Shown here one piece after another: positions 38,601 through 48,580 of a stretch of DNA of 64,000 nt (position 1 is its first letter; every line of letters begins with the position of its first letter). Position numbers and translations under genes: made by a program. The notes under the pieces are model-generated. The model was not told the origin of the DNA. It was given only the letters and a program-made list of their open reading frames with translations, and did no database searches. The DNA is from Sinotaia quadrata (Eukaryota > Mollusca > Gastropoda > Architaenioglossa > Viviparidae), in assembly GCA_028829895.1 (NCBI GenBank), contig CM054180.1:93432135-93496134 (forward strand), given 5' to 3'.

Positions 38601-41600
38601 TAATGTGATCACAAATTCGACAAGCTGCTGCCATTGTGTGAGATCCAATACTAGAGTTAGCAGGGAACTACTGCACAAAGGGTAAATGATGCCCTTGAAA
38701 GTAAAATTTCTTTAAGAAAAATAATTAAGATGCTTGAAAATTCTGATTGCATGAACATTGGATAACCAAGGGTTTACTGTATATTTTGAGTATTTTAGTA
38801 TTATTTCAGTACTCATTTCTCATTCAAATGTAAAATTTACCTCCTTTCAATTGCATTAATTCTCTCATCATCCTCTTGACAATTAAATAAAACTACTTTT
38901 CTTCATTATTTCATAGGAAAAGCATAGCTCAGAACAAGACACTTCAGCATTAATTAGGTCTGCAGCACTTGCAGCTAACCAGACACCAGAACCCAATTTC
39001 CCACTTGCAGATAAGATGATGATGTTGGTCAAGGGACTAGACAAACCAGGAATGGAAGAGGTACCAGTCACATCACGATTTGATATTCAGTGTTTCAAGG
39101 TCAGTTAGTGCTTTTTTATTTATATTTTGGGTTGTCCTATTGAATTTATTTTTATTCCTGTCTTATTAACTCCAGAGTTTTCTTAGCTTTCATTTAGGAA
39201 GAAAGACCTATTCATTATTTTGTTTAGAGTAAATTTTAAAAATATTTTGAGCATATTTATTAACGAAAAATATTTCATCTACAGGTGGGTATTTCAGTAT
39301 GTACCATCTACAGAAAAATAAATCCAAAAAGTGCCATCATTATTGGAGAACAAAAGAAAAATTATGAGGCTGAAATTGAACTTTCTTGTGACATTTACTA
39401 TGACAATGTCAGAGTGTCAGAAGGAATTGGTAATGGTCGTAAAGATGCTCAGAAAGCTGCTTATTGTAATTTGCTGTCAAGGCTGCAAACAGAACCAGTC
39501 TCCAAGATTGCTGCTGGACCAGAAATCCCAGAGAACCCCTATGATCTGCCAGATTTCCATGATATTGTGCACAAGGGGGCTAAACCTCAAGAAGGTAAGT
39601 AGGTATATTTGTGCAATGGGCTGCATATGAATGCTATATTTTGGTGGTAGATCGTGCTTTGGACTATATATGGATGACAAATGTATTTTGGTGGATAGGT
39701 GTAATATTTGTATAGTAGATTAGAAATGAGTGACAAATGTAGATTTCCATAATATGCACAAAAGTAGGCAATGTAAGCATATTTATGCATTGGGGCTTTG
39801 AATTACAAATGCATTTTAAACTTACTTTATCTTTGTATCTTTGGTTTACTATTTTTTATGGATTTGGGAAGGATTCTTTTTCTCTTATTTTTTTTATAGA
39901 ATGATGGAGTAGTTTATTAAAACTGAATATATTTGTGCAGGTAGCAACCGAGCAAAACTCCAAAACTTAAAGCTGTATCCACCAGACCTGAGCATCAATC
40001 CTGACACAATAGTAATCATGGAGCCAGAGGGAGACACTATAACAGAAAATGCTTACAAAATTTTGGAAGTATCAGCTTCCAAATGTGGCATGCTGTTAGA
40101 ATGGCGACGCCTGGAGAAAGGCAACACAAATGGCAACTTTAGGTACTAGCTCTCTGACCTTGTCCTAGCACTCTTTAACTTTGCTTTTTCAGCTGCAGTC
40201 CTTATCATGATTTTGTTGTGTCAAGAAGATACACAAGAGTGCATTGCCTTAGGATGTTACCTCATAATCAGCAGTTTAAATTTAGCTGAAGCCCAAGTAA
40301 GTTTATCCAGCATAGGTCTTCTCCACTGTATGAATTCTGAAACATTTCTGTGAAGACTGTGATTATACTTTCTGTCCAGTACCTTATTTCATTGTCTTTA
40401 TACCATACAAAATATAGTTTTTAGATGTGTTATTATAATTTACATGAGTTTCTAACATATATATATATAAGATAAGTAGTAAACTTTAAACAAAAGAACA
40501 GGTAGCAATGCAGTGGAAAAAACCATGCAAATCATGCAAATTTTTTTAATAATTTATATTATTATAGAGTGCAGCCTTGGTTTTCTTATGTTTAGTTCCT
40601 GCCTCAATGACTTCAGTTAAGATCTCTTTCTGCTGCCAAGAAGTGGTAAAATGTGAGTGACCATCCAATCACTGCCTAATAAGCAATATATAGAGTAACT
40701 GTATTTCAGCACATATAATAATGATTTTCACATATTTTCCAACAACAATATATGTTAGTTTACAGTTACATTTGCTTTAAAATAATGTGTGGTTAGGTGA
40801 GAATTAAAATATATATATATATATTTAATTTTTAACTGCTTTAATATGCACACTTTAAAATCATCCATAAAAATGTTGACATTGACATATATTGAAATAT
40901 GTATTCAGCATGCACAATTTATATCTAACACATTGGCAGCACATACCCAACATATATTTTGTAAGCTAAATCATAAACAAGCAATTTTTCGTATGAATAT
41001 ATATATATATATGGTTGCTTTTTTTTTTTTTTTATATTTACAACCACATTCTCATTTTTATACATCCAGTATTAGCTTATTTGATCCTTGGCTCTCCTAC
41101 CTCCACAGCAATGAGATAACCAAGGTTTCACTATTATGTTAAATTTGTACATAGATATACAAGGCATGTCTAAAGGAACTACATAAGCTCCCAGGGTGGT
41201 ATGCCTCTAAGGGATAATGACTGATGTATCACTTGGGAAAAGAAGGGAGGGAGAACTTTGTTATATACATTTGGAAAATATTTAATAAACTGTTTTCCTT
41301 AGAATTCCTTTTTTAAAAAATCTCTTTCTGTCTTGCAGGTCTCTTTATAGTGCAGTTACTCCTCTATTTTGTCAGTTAGAGTAAAAATGCCAGGACTGAA
41401 AAAATTCAGATTTTTAAAAATTCTATTTAGATGTAATATTATTTTTCATGGCAAATAATGGTCTTATGTAAAATATATTTTTGTATTTTTATTTCCTAGA
41501 ACATAGGACTCTTTTAATGAAAATAATGGTCTTATATTTTTATGTTAGAACTTGGATACTCTTTAAGGGAAAATAACATTTTAAAAAAAATTTTATTTCT

Positions 41601-44600
41601 AAATTAGAATTATGATATTCTTTTAGGCAAGTAATGATCTTTGATAAGTTTTAAAAACTTTGTTAACTAAGTGTGAGATTGTTCTCCAGGGAAGTAATTA
41701 ACTTTGACATATGTTAACTGGATGTGAAATGGTCTTCTAGGGAAGTAAATGATCTTTGACAGTTTTTAAAAAGTGTTAACTAGGTGTGAAATAATCTTCC
41801 AGGGAAGTAATGATCTTTGACAGGTTTTAAAAACTTTGTTAACTAGATATGAGATAGTCCTAGGAAAGTAATGATCTTTGACAGCTTTAAAAACTGTTAA
41901 CTAGGTGTAAGATGTCCTCTAGAAAAGTAATGATCTTTGTTAACTAGGTGTGAGATGGTCCTTCAGGGAAAGCTGCGAGTTGTAGGTGAGGCTTCATCGA
42001 AACCAAAAGCTCGAAATGCAGCTGCAGCTACCATGCTGATGAACATGTACCAAACTCAAGATGTCATACGGGTAAATTGTTATTCCTCTTTTAAAAAATA
42101 ATTTTTATGAAGTTATGTCAAATATAGTGTGCTGAGCAAAATGAATCCTTTTTTTTCCCAAATACTTTAATACCAGAGTAAATTGTCATTCAGTTATGAA
42201 AAATTAAATAAACCCATTTCTAATAAGGAACAATAATTTTCTAAATGTTATTTAAATAATTATAATATATATAATTATAGTGCTTTTAATTTTTGGTGCT
42301 TCATATATATGGTACTTGGTTTGAGGAATTGAAATAAAAATATGTAAGTTTTATATCTATATGTCTTATTCATTTTATTATTAAATCTGATTAAAGAATA
42401 AAATGAATAAATTTGAAAATAGCTTTTAATGTTATTCAGCTGCTCAAAAAACTTTAAATTAGAGCATGGCTCAACAATCTCAAGTTAGGAAATTAATTTA
42501 TTGGTTGAAAATCTTCAACTATGTTAACTGGTGAGATAGACTTAAACCCTAGTCTCTCACATAAGAGCTAGCACCTGAATCTTGCATTCACCTAGTTTTG
42601 TAGATTAATTTCCTAACACCCTCCCTGATTACAGACATTAACAAGACAGTTTAACCTCTTTCACATACATATGATACTATCTAAGCCCTGTATTACTATC
42701 TTATATGTTCCAGTCACAACAGCAATAGTTTTTAACAGTTAAATGAACATCAGTTTATGTATGTTATTCCTTGTATTATTACATATTGTGTTTTTAAAAA
42801 AATAAGAGAAATATATATATATATATATATAAGTTTGTATCTCTAAGAAATAAAATATTTATTTGGTCACATGGCCAAAGAAAAATTGCTGTTTCTAAGT
42901 GAAATTTTTAACTTGTGCAAAATAAAAGTTAACTGTACCAAGCTAAATATGTCCATTATTTACTATAGTCATTGATTTAAAGCAATAAATAAAAATGAAA
43001 TAAATTTCACTATTTATTTATTCTGTACTTACCCTCTGCCATACAATCACCATCATCCTTTTTCCTCTCAATCTCTACCAGACATTCCTCTTAATCCTCG
43101 TCTCCATTTCTCCCTAGGCCTTAGTGCCCACAGAATCAGATATTGGAAATGAACATTCAGCAGTGACAAAAATTAATCAGAAAGTAGTGCAGACCATCAT
43201 CATTTCTTAACCTTTTATCATCTATCAAGCTGCTTCAACTCTTAATTCTTCATTTTTCTCCAGGCCTTAGTCTACAGTATCTAATGTTGGATGTGAGCTT
43301 TAAGTAGGTAAAGATGGGAATAAGCATAAATACATTATTCTTCCTCATCTTTTTATCATCTATCAAACTTCAGTTCTTAATTCTTCATCCAAATTCTCTA
43401 AGGGCTTTAGCACCCATCCACAATATTGATACATGTTGGAAGTGAACATTAAATGGGGAAAAATGTAAATAAGCCATTGCTGGGCCCAAACATGGATCAT
43501 TGGATGTCAATGTACATTTATGTGCAGAGCACAATTATTGGCATGAAATCTGCCTACAGTTCATTCATTGTCATAGTAAACTTCCTTTTCATTATTCAGC
43601 CTATAGGATGATACTAGTTCATTAGTTGTCATAGTAAACTTCCTTTTCCTTATTCAGCCTATAGGATGATACTAGTTCATTAGTTGTCATAGTAAAATTC
43701 CTTTTACTTATTCTGCCTTAAGTGCTGTGAAACTTATAGATGTAAATACTGTCATCATGATCAAATTTAAATGAGCCAGAAAATGAACAAATAGCTACAA
43801 AACTTCCCTCCTCAACCTGTTTCTATTTCAAAGGAAAGAATATTATTTTTTCAAAATGCATTTATATTAAAATTTGACTGGAGTTTGTGTGACCTATGAC
43901 TTTAAATATTTTATCTCTTATGGTCTCAACCTCAGTGTATTGAATAGCCTTCTGTAACATCAATGATCATGTTTCAATCTTGCTCATGCTGCCCTTTTTG
44001 CTGTTCAGTAAAGTTGATTAGATTTGTTTTGCCTTTATCAATTTTGTTTACTCTTTTGCCTGTGTCTATGTATGTTTGTTGCAGTTCTGTAGTCCTGACA
44101 AAATACTGAATCCCATTCCATATTTACAACTTTGCGAACGTGCACTTCAGCTGAAGATTGCAGGTCCACCTAGACTTGAGCGTGTTGATTGTGGGTGGAT
44201 GGCTGCAGAGGAATTGAAAGACCTTGTTGTGGAAATTTCCACTGATCTTGATAAAGCTTTAGCCTCACAACAATGGCTGGAGAATGAACTTCGTCCCTGG
44301 ATAGAGGATGCCATAGTTGAATGTCTTGAAGCATATTCAAACAAAGTGAGTTTCTTCATTGGTAAATTCAATAGATTAATTATACAATTCACACACTTAA
44401 CAATGTAAATTTTTCAAAAAATTTACTTGTTCTTTTAGTAAAATGTTTTGAGTTAGTTTAGTCAATTCAGTTTAAGACATTCTCACTTATTTGTAAGTGA
44501 AATATTTTGAATTTGCTAGCTGCCTTTTCATAATTCATTGTTGTTTATAGACTCATTGGAAATTCTTTGCCTGAGATATGTCATAAAACAGTGAAAAATG

Positions 44601-47600
44601 CTTGAACTTAATCTTTTATAAGACTTGCCCATGACTGTTCTCTTCCCTCTATTTTCCATGAAAAAATTTGGAGGTTATAGGTTTCTGAAGACTGGCCAAT
44701 AAAATGATATGGAAAAAATATTTAGTTATATGGCAAAATGTTTCATAGTCTAATAAAGAAGCTCACATTAATACAGATTTCTAATAAGAAAATAAATAGA
44801 AAACACATCTTGTTTAAAGTGTATATTTTATATACAGTTAACCTTGGAAGAATTGGTTTTTGGGAAAGATACCCCATTCTCAGCACGTAAATTTATCAGC
44901 TTTGCAGCCAGAGGTCTGTACCTAGTACCAGCAATTCGAGGTACTGAAGGCTTTTTGGCTGTACATCAGAGAGGCATTACACCACAGGTAAATAAAGAAA
45001 ACTTTACAAATTTTTGTGTGAATGTTTGTGAGGATGTCCTTTTCTAATCTGATTTAACTCTTTACTGGACAGAGCGTTCAAAACCGCCATAACATCGTAT
45101 TGGGCAAAACGCCCAAACGCGTCCATAGCAACCAGTGCTCTTTTCTTCTCATATCTACAGGATATCCGGTGTCTACAGGAAGTATGACGTTTGTACAACG
45201 ATTTCCGCGCCATTTTGAAACATTCTCCTTGCTTGGTTAATTTTTTCATAAAGTTTTCTTTGTATTTCGCGTTTGGTGTTTTCAAATGGATTTCTTAGAA
45301 TTGTCGAGTGATAATGAGGAGTTTAATGGATTCAATTTATCGGATAATGAGTTAAGAGAATAAACTTTTGAATTGGACGATAGGATTAGAAGTGACATTA
45401 GTGTCAGGTAACGTACACATGTAGCATCTTTCAAATTTTGGAGGAGAGTGCGTCAGATTCTGAGGATATTGAAGAGGAGTAGGGGGAAGGGGTATCTGGA
45501 GACGCACATGGTTTAGCACTGAATATATCGGAATTTATAAGAAAATGGGGCCGAATGTGACTGTAACTAATGATAATGCTCAGCTGGCTTTCTTCTACCA
45601 GTTTTTCAAAGATAAACATTTGATAAGTTAGCGGAATAAATGAACGAGTACGCATGTCTGAAATCGCGAAAAAACAAAATGGTGATCCAGGTTGGAAGGA
45701 AACTAATGCCACTGAAATTAAGGCTTATTTTGGTTATGATTTTGATAGGAATTCACAACCTACTGAAAAAAGAGATGTATTGGTCGTCTGACGACAGATT
45801 AGTGTTCCTGGCATCAACAAAGTGTGTGTACACAGTGTTTGTAGCAGACAATAACAGGACAATATTTTTTTTGGTGTAAATATATATTTTCATGCATGGA
45901 TTCAAATTTAACACCTGAAAGTATACTTCATTTAAGGATATTAATAAAACTGCTTTCATTTCCTTTCATTTTGCATTTTATTTCATTAAAATATATGCAC
46001 TAATACCTAAGATATTATGTTTTTACTAACGTAACCCTAAATCTCACTGAAACCCTGAAAAATCTTGCCTGCACAGAGATAAAAAAAAAAGGAAAACGCC
46101 CGCCCGGTAAAGAGTTAAAACAATACCTATATATCAATTTATTAAGTGCAAAGGCATTAGTAATGATTAACACTTTTATTTGATTTAACCTTTAGCACAC
46201 TGAAACTTTCTTGTTTGCTAAACAAGAATGAGCAAGACATACCAACAATTAACTGATATAACTTTCTCAATCAGTCATATTTATTCATGAAACTACACCA
46301 TTTGGAAATCACTGGATATTGAATATGAATGTATAATTTTAATTGTGGAAAGTACTTTTAAAGATTATATAAATAAAATAATGTTGTGTGCTGAAATGTG
46401 AAAAAAACAATTTTAGGTAAATTTTATGTGCAATAACTTTATCACATACATATTTTTGTCACTGATTGAGTATTGAATTCATATTTGAATTCAAACTTCA
46501 TGTGCAGTTTTAGATTGTGAAAGACATTGTTACTATCGGCTTGTAATAGTGTCAAATTATGCAAATTTTTAAATGAAGAAATCAAAATGCAACATGAAAA
46601 TTAAAAATGCTTTATACATGTGTTCACAGTACAGAAACAACTACAACAGTCAACATTTTGAATACAAATCCTTTTCATCAAGATCATACAGTAGTCTATT
46701 GCATGTGAAAATAAATAAGTAAACCAATTAATGAATGATTAGTTTATCCGAAAAGAAGTGGATTCTTTTTTTCTCTTTAAACAAACAATATTTTTGAAAT
46801 GGAAAATTATTGTCAATAAAATGCTCTTAAAGTTGTAAATTTGTGAAAATTTACAAATTTATTATGGTGAATATGGCAGCTGTCTGTTTGGAATGCAAAT
46901 TGAATGATTACTGAATCATTATTTTGATAAACACAATTCTATGTTTTAAACTCTTTCACCATTTAAAAAAAATATTAAAGAAATATTCTAGTATTCAAAA
47001 TTAAGTAATTAATTAAATACAATTGCTTAAAATGCTTTTATGTTATAAGATAATCAAACTTGAAAACTCTTAACACATATGTGCTAGAATTCCCTCTGGA
47101 CTTATTTTATCAATAGTTTTAGTTTCACAAAATGCTTCAAGCAAATATTATGATCAGGAATAATTTTTTAAAATGTTATCCCCCTACCAGCTCATTATCC
47201 ACTTGTAATCTATTCCTTATTGTTTTTCTTATTATTTGCTTTTATAAATTTTCCTCGTTCATCATTTCCAAATTAGATGATTTAAAATCATTTGGTTTTT
47301 GCACAAATAAACAATATAATCTAGTTGCACAAATATTTTTCCTGATTCAAGCAAACGTATACTTCAAAATAGTGTATAGGAAGAAGCTCTATTCTCAAAG
47401 TTGGATATGATGTTTTCAGTTAGTTATAGTCCATAAGATATGATGTTTTCACTTAGTTATAGTCCATACGATATTTTTTCACTTAGTTATAGTCCATAGG
47501 ATATTATGTTTTCAGTTAGTTATATCCAGTTGAGTATGATGTTTAGGTTAGTTATATTTGTAGATAGTGGTAATTCCCTAATCCCAGTATCCATACTCAC

Positions 47601-48436
47601 AATGTGTTAAAGTGTGATGTTAGTGATTGTATATTTGCCTTTGATGGTGCCCTTTAATATAGTATATAATTTTTGAAATCTTTCATAGGTATCCAAAAAA
47701 CATAAATATGTAAACATTAATTGTTATTACTAAATATTCAGGTAAAAATTAAATATTTAACAGAATTTGTACAAAACATTTGCTCTAGTGAAAATTGATA
47801 TAAACTCAAATTGCATATATAATAATAATTTTATTTTTGTGATATAAAGCAATAAAACATGGTCCTGGATAGAAACATCCCATTCTTCACAAAAATTTAT
47901 ATCTCAGTAGAGGATGTTTACTGTCTTCATTTCTTTTTTATGGAACAGTAACATGTTTTGGTGAAGATTTGTTTGGATAGTAAAATAGCTTCCTGCTTAC
48001 AAACTCATGCTGACTGTGAACTTAGGATGTGTTAGCACTAAAGATCAGTGCTGGATGAGTTTACTTGGGGATCATGCTAATTTGATATAGAAACAAATTA
48101 ATAAATTTATACACAAAATTATTATTTTCATTAAAATTCACTAATAATTAGATGGATTGTTAATTTAATTATTTTCAGTATATATCTTTTGCTTTTAATG
48201 TACTCTTATCCTAATTATAGGAAATGGTGAAGATTCTGGGTGTCAGCAAAAACAGAAGTGGCCGTTTCCAGCTGGTGAGATCTAACAAACCTACAACCAT
48301 CTTACTGCTGGCAGAATTTGTACGTTATTTTCCTGAATTCAACAAAAAGCGGGCCAAAGAGCTTGCAGAGAAAGAAAGCCTAAAGAGAGAGGAAAGATTG
48401 AAAGCTCTGGAGCAGAGCATAGCTAGTAAGGTTTAA
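26588..48436 (+). CDS. NKRF: NKRF-like RNA-binding protein, 12 coding exons, ~1017 aa
   Basis: Coding exons: 26588-26686, 27197-27353, 29214-30190, 37315-37539, 37996-38145, 38917-39099, 39285-39594, 39941-40142, 41948-42071, 44085-44345, 44838-44987, 48221-48436. All have GT/AG sites and phases that fit, giving 1017 residues. Domains: a Tyr/Gly-rich segment (about 34-58); a Gly/Arg-rich RG/RGG segment (about 206-358); three double-stranded-RNA-binding-like folds (about 430-505, 598-668, 740-803), each ending in the Gly-x-x-Lys-Lys/Ala-rich helix; and an R3H-like domain (about 897-966). The order of dsRBDs, R3H and the C-terminal GxxxL/GRFQLV block follows human NKRF (about 690 aa), which represses NF-kappa-B targets and acts with XRN2 and DHX15 in nucleolar pre-rRNA processing. 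The G-patch that human NKRF has between dsRBD3 and R3H is not seen; residues 810-896 fill that place. R3H has Arg913-x3-Ser917 instead of R-x3-H. The N-terminus is longer than in vertebrates and may be extended by the exon at 15231. Confidence 0.88.
26710..26972. mobile_element. imperfect-palindrome MITE in intron 1
   Basis: A 263-bp element whose arms fold back on each other. The left end is cacctgggcgggtgaca; the right end reverse complemented is caggtgggtgggcgaca (13 of 17 match). Matching inner blocks are acgaca...gcgacaagtggctaac and its counterpart. No ORF and no clear target duplication. Confidence 0.65.
27197..27353 (+). CDS. NKRF: NKRF-like exon 2, Tyr/Gly-rich
   Basis: After a tttcctcccag acceptor; encodes DQYGYGYAEGQGYGYGEGQH, a low-complexity Tyr-Gly segment, and ends in phase 1 at gtaggc. 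The phase joins exon 3 exactly. Confidence 0.85.
28228..28256. repeat. (ATT)n microsatellite
   Basis: Nine to ten ATT units immediately left of the retroinsertion at 28277-28491. Confidence 0.9.
28277..28491 (-). mobile_element. short retroinsertion with 14-bp target duplications
   Basis: aactagtattattt occurs at 28277-28290 and again at 28478-28491, flanking a GC-richer 187-bp insert. Read on the minus strand the insert ends in an A-run (the T-run at 28291-28297), the signature of target-primed reverse transcription. It could be a SINE or the 3' end of a LINE; no RNA polymerase III box is clear. It lies in NKRF-like intron 2. Confidence 0.75.
29214..30190 (+). CDS. NKRF: NKRF-like exon 3, RG/RGG-rich
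   Basis: 977-nt exon from a ttttgtag acceptor to a gtaagt donor, phase 1 in and phase 0 out. It starts DGFPGFGFGKSG and carries many GRGRG, RGG and GGGRG motifs from about 29573 to 30030, flanked by Gln/Tyr-rich and Ser-rich stretches. RG/RGG regions typically bind RNA and are Arg-methylated. Confidence 0.9.
30284..30400. repeat. ~61-bp tandem duplication
   Basis: Two near-identical copies of the gttttacaattaaacttgta / agtctgattattatagattg unit just inside intron 3. Confidence 0.85.
31464..33941 (+). mobile_element. hAT transposon relic (Charlie/ZBED-like)
   Basis: Ends are caggggtgggcaaact (left) and agtttgcccgcccctg (right), inverted repeats with one mismatch and the standard hAT CAGGGG start. 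The right flank atctatat (33942-33949) resembles hAT target duplications; the same 8-mer lies at 31447-31454, nine bases short of the left end. It is inserted in NKRF-like intron 3. Confidence 0.88.
31980..33778 (+). pseudogene. hAT transposase remnant with BED-finger region
   Basis: Plus-strand frames broken by frameshifts and stops. In order: an N-terminal KFKVDMESRTVDGE stretch (about 32005); a BED-finger remnant with AVFKEFNVRRHWERIH in which the second Cys of the C-x2-C pair is replaced (CLIPLK); LLAQRMKPFSDG; SLALDESTDM with the first catalytic Asp (about 32505-32535); VTTDGEPAMIGENKG with the second Asp (about 32695-32735); a LHCIIHQ block; and the C-terminal dimerisation region with FCCEQLFSKMKYTKSRLHSQ (about 33613-33672). 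The arrangement matches the ZBED/GTF2IRD2-related hAT family. There are multiple lesions, so it is not active. Confidence 0.88.
34060..34730. pseudogene. non-LTR retrotransposon fragment with internal inversion
   Basis: On the minus strand, 34625 down to about 34100, a reverse-transcriptase N-terminal region is readable: IQDSGGKCLTEDQDILKRWK, then EYCSDLYNL, then ITLPKNGNLQQSQNYHTISL (the 'KKGDxxxCxNYRxISL' block). From about 34630 the plus strand instead encodes a 3'-end block, YGHVTRSAGLAKTIIQGTVQ. The two pieces belong to one element type but point in opposite directions, as in twin-primed insertions. Both contain stops. Confidence 0.75.
34740..34990 (-). other. possible SINE-like segment
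   Basis: GC-richer stretch. Its minus strand contains ggttcgaccatcggggc (about 34916-34932), resembling an RNA polymerase III B box. No A box at the right spacing, tail or target duplication was confirmed. Confidence 0.2.
35175..35515 (-). repeat. dispersed repeat family, copy 1
   Basis: Matches the 50973-51335 unit in reverse complement. Shared blocks include ttaataaatttattgacctt, tcttctcctttagtaagaag, ttttccacct and gagagacgagtggtgtct. Confidence 0.85.
35668..35768. repeat. ~51-bp tandem duplication
   Basis: Two nearly perfect copies of tacagttctgaatactgatg... followed by taattgttgtaaaaccttca. Confidence 0.9.
35770..37314. other. intron 3 remainder, no feature seen
   Basis: AT-rich intronic DNA with no exon, repeat or element end recognised; it ends in a pyrimidine-rich acceptor at 37314. 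Confidence 0.5.
37315..37539 (+). CDS. NKRF: NKRF-like exon 4
   Basis: 75 codons, phase 0 at both ends. Encodes the helix ending VTNALTACKLG and the strands of the first dsRBD-like fold (LFTGCLTLSGLFLTRALGLS), matching the corresponding NKRF segment in layout. Confidence 0.9.
37996..38145 (+). CDS. NKRF: NKRF-like exon 5
   Basis: 50 codons, phase 0. Continues the final helix of the first dsRBD-like fold (HECYQRAVEILRSKSVDEIL) and ends at gtaagt. Confidence 0.9.
38917..39099 (+). CDS. NKRF: NKRF-like exon 6
   Basis: 61 codons, phase 0, linker between the first two dsRBD-like folds; contains PLADKMMMLVKGLDKPGMEE. Confidence 0.88.
39285..39594 (+). CDS. NKRF: NKRF-like exon 7, second dsRBD
   Basis: 103 codons plus one base. 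Encodes a dsRBD: EAEIELSCDIYYDNVRVSEG strands, then GNGRKDAQKAAYCNLLSRL as the RNA-binding helix. The conserved Lys-Lys is replaced by Arg-Lys. Confidence 0.92.
39941..40142 (+). CDS. NKRF: NKRF-like exon 8
   Basis: Phase 1 in, phase 2 out. Encodes the DTIVIMEPEGDTITENAYKI block and the first strand of the third dsRBD (CGMLLEWRRLE). Confidence 0.88.
40143..41600. other. intron 8, 5' part
   Basis: No gene or element recognised. Short (TA)n runs at about 40808-40823 and 40999-41013. Confidence 0.5.
41600..41975 (+). repeat. array of duplicated exon-9 splice acceptor
   Basis: Units beginning tgttaact occur at 41661, 41712, 41774, 41837, 41895 and 41938, spaced 43-63 bp. Each resembles the exon-9 boundary: tgttaactag|gtgtgagatgg, a pyrimidine-rich stretch and cagggaaag. 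The 41938 copy is the real acceptor and first 28 nt of exon 9. More decayed copies reach back to about 41460. Confidence 0.9.
41948..42071 (+). CDS. NKRF: NKRF-like exon 9, end of third dsRBD
   Basis: Starts in phase 2 after gttaactag and ends phase 0 at gtaaat. Encodes EMVLQGKLRVVGEASSKPKA then the Ala-rich helix RNAAAATMLMNMYQTQ. The alternative acceptor at 41966 would bring a stop within seven codons. Confidence 0.85.
42072..44084. other. intron 9 with two small repeat clusters
   Basis: Contains (TA)n at 42811-42830, a ~145-bp unit repeated about three times at 43110-43490 (ctccaggccttag / ttttatcatctatcaa blocks) and a 62-bp unit repeated about three times at 43560-43705 (cctataggatgatactagtt). 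No gene seen. Confidence 0.7.
44085..44345 (+). CDS. NKRF: NKRF-like exon 10
   Basis: 87 codons, phase 0. Helical-looking linker with LENELRPWIEDAIVECLEAY leading into the R3H-like domain. This is where human NKRF carries its G-patch; no Gly-rich G-patch consensus is present here. Confidence 0.88.
44838..44987 (+). CDS. NKRF: NKRF-like exon 11, R3H-like domain
   Basis: 50 codons, phase 0. Contains LTLEELVFGK then SARKFISFAARGLYLVPAIR; Arg-x3-Ser stands where the R-x3-H signature is expected. Confidence 0.88.
45054..46118 (+). mobile_element. piggyBac internal-deletion derivative
   Basis: TTAA at 45054-45057 and 46115-46118 flank a 1,057-bp element. Ends are ctctttactggacagagcg (left) and ctctttaccgggcgggcg (right, reverse complement), a good inverted pair. 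An N-terminal transposase piece is readable: MDFLELSSDNEEFNGFNLSD at 45286, then a stop, then TNDNAQLAFFYQFF and WKETNATEIKAYFG (about 45560-45730), then ILIGIHNLLKKEMYWSSDD. The catalytic Asp region is deleted. It lies in NKRF-like intron 11 and differs in end sequence from the 8113-10739 element. Confidence 0.82.
46119..48220. other. intron 11 remainder with a 36-bp repeat
   Basis: AT-rich. At about 47405-47530 a unit gatatgatgttttca / cttagttatagtccata repeats four times. No gene seen. Confidence 0.6.
48221..48436 (+). CDS. NKRF: NKRF-like exon 12 (terminal)
   Basis: Phase 0, 71 codons and stop TAA at 48434-48436. Begins EMVKILGVSKNRSGRFQLV, matching the C-terminal block of NKRF, and adds a charged tail NKKRAKELAEKESLKREERL likely to be helical. 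Confidence 0.9.
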   Translation, partial: EMVKILGVSKNRSGRFQLVRSNKPTTILLLAEFVRYFPEFNKKRAKELAEKESLKREERLKALEQSIASKV

Positions 48437-48580
48437 AATGCTGACATAGAGTGGCTAGCGAAGTAGTAAGGAAAAATGAAAGTGCTGGAGCAGAGTATAG
48501 CTAGTAAGGTTTAAAATGCTGACTGCTGACATAGAGTGGCTAGCGAAGTAGTAAGGAAAAATGAAAGTGCTGGAGCAGAG
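48400..48580 (+). repeat. tandem duplication of the reading-frame end and stop codon
   Basis: gaaag-t/c-gctggagcagag starts at 48400, 48478 and 48563. The unit covers the last 11 codons, the stop and 40 nt of 3' UTR. The second copy has an extra 7-bp gactgct step; the third is truncated. Confidence 0.92.

Noticed and set aside
41960..41966. Alternative exon-9 acceptor after ccttcag
   Set aside because: It has the better pyrimidine tract, but in the phase left by exon 8 it reaches TAG within seven codons and loses a conserved dsRBD strand.
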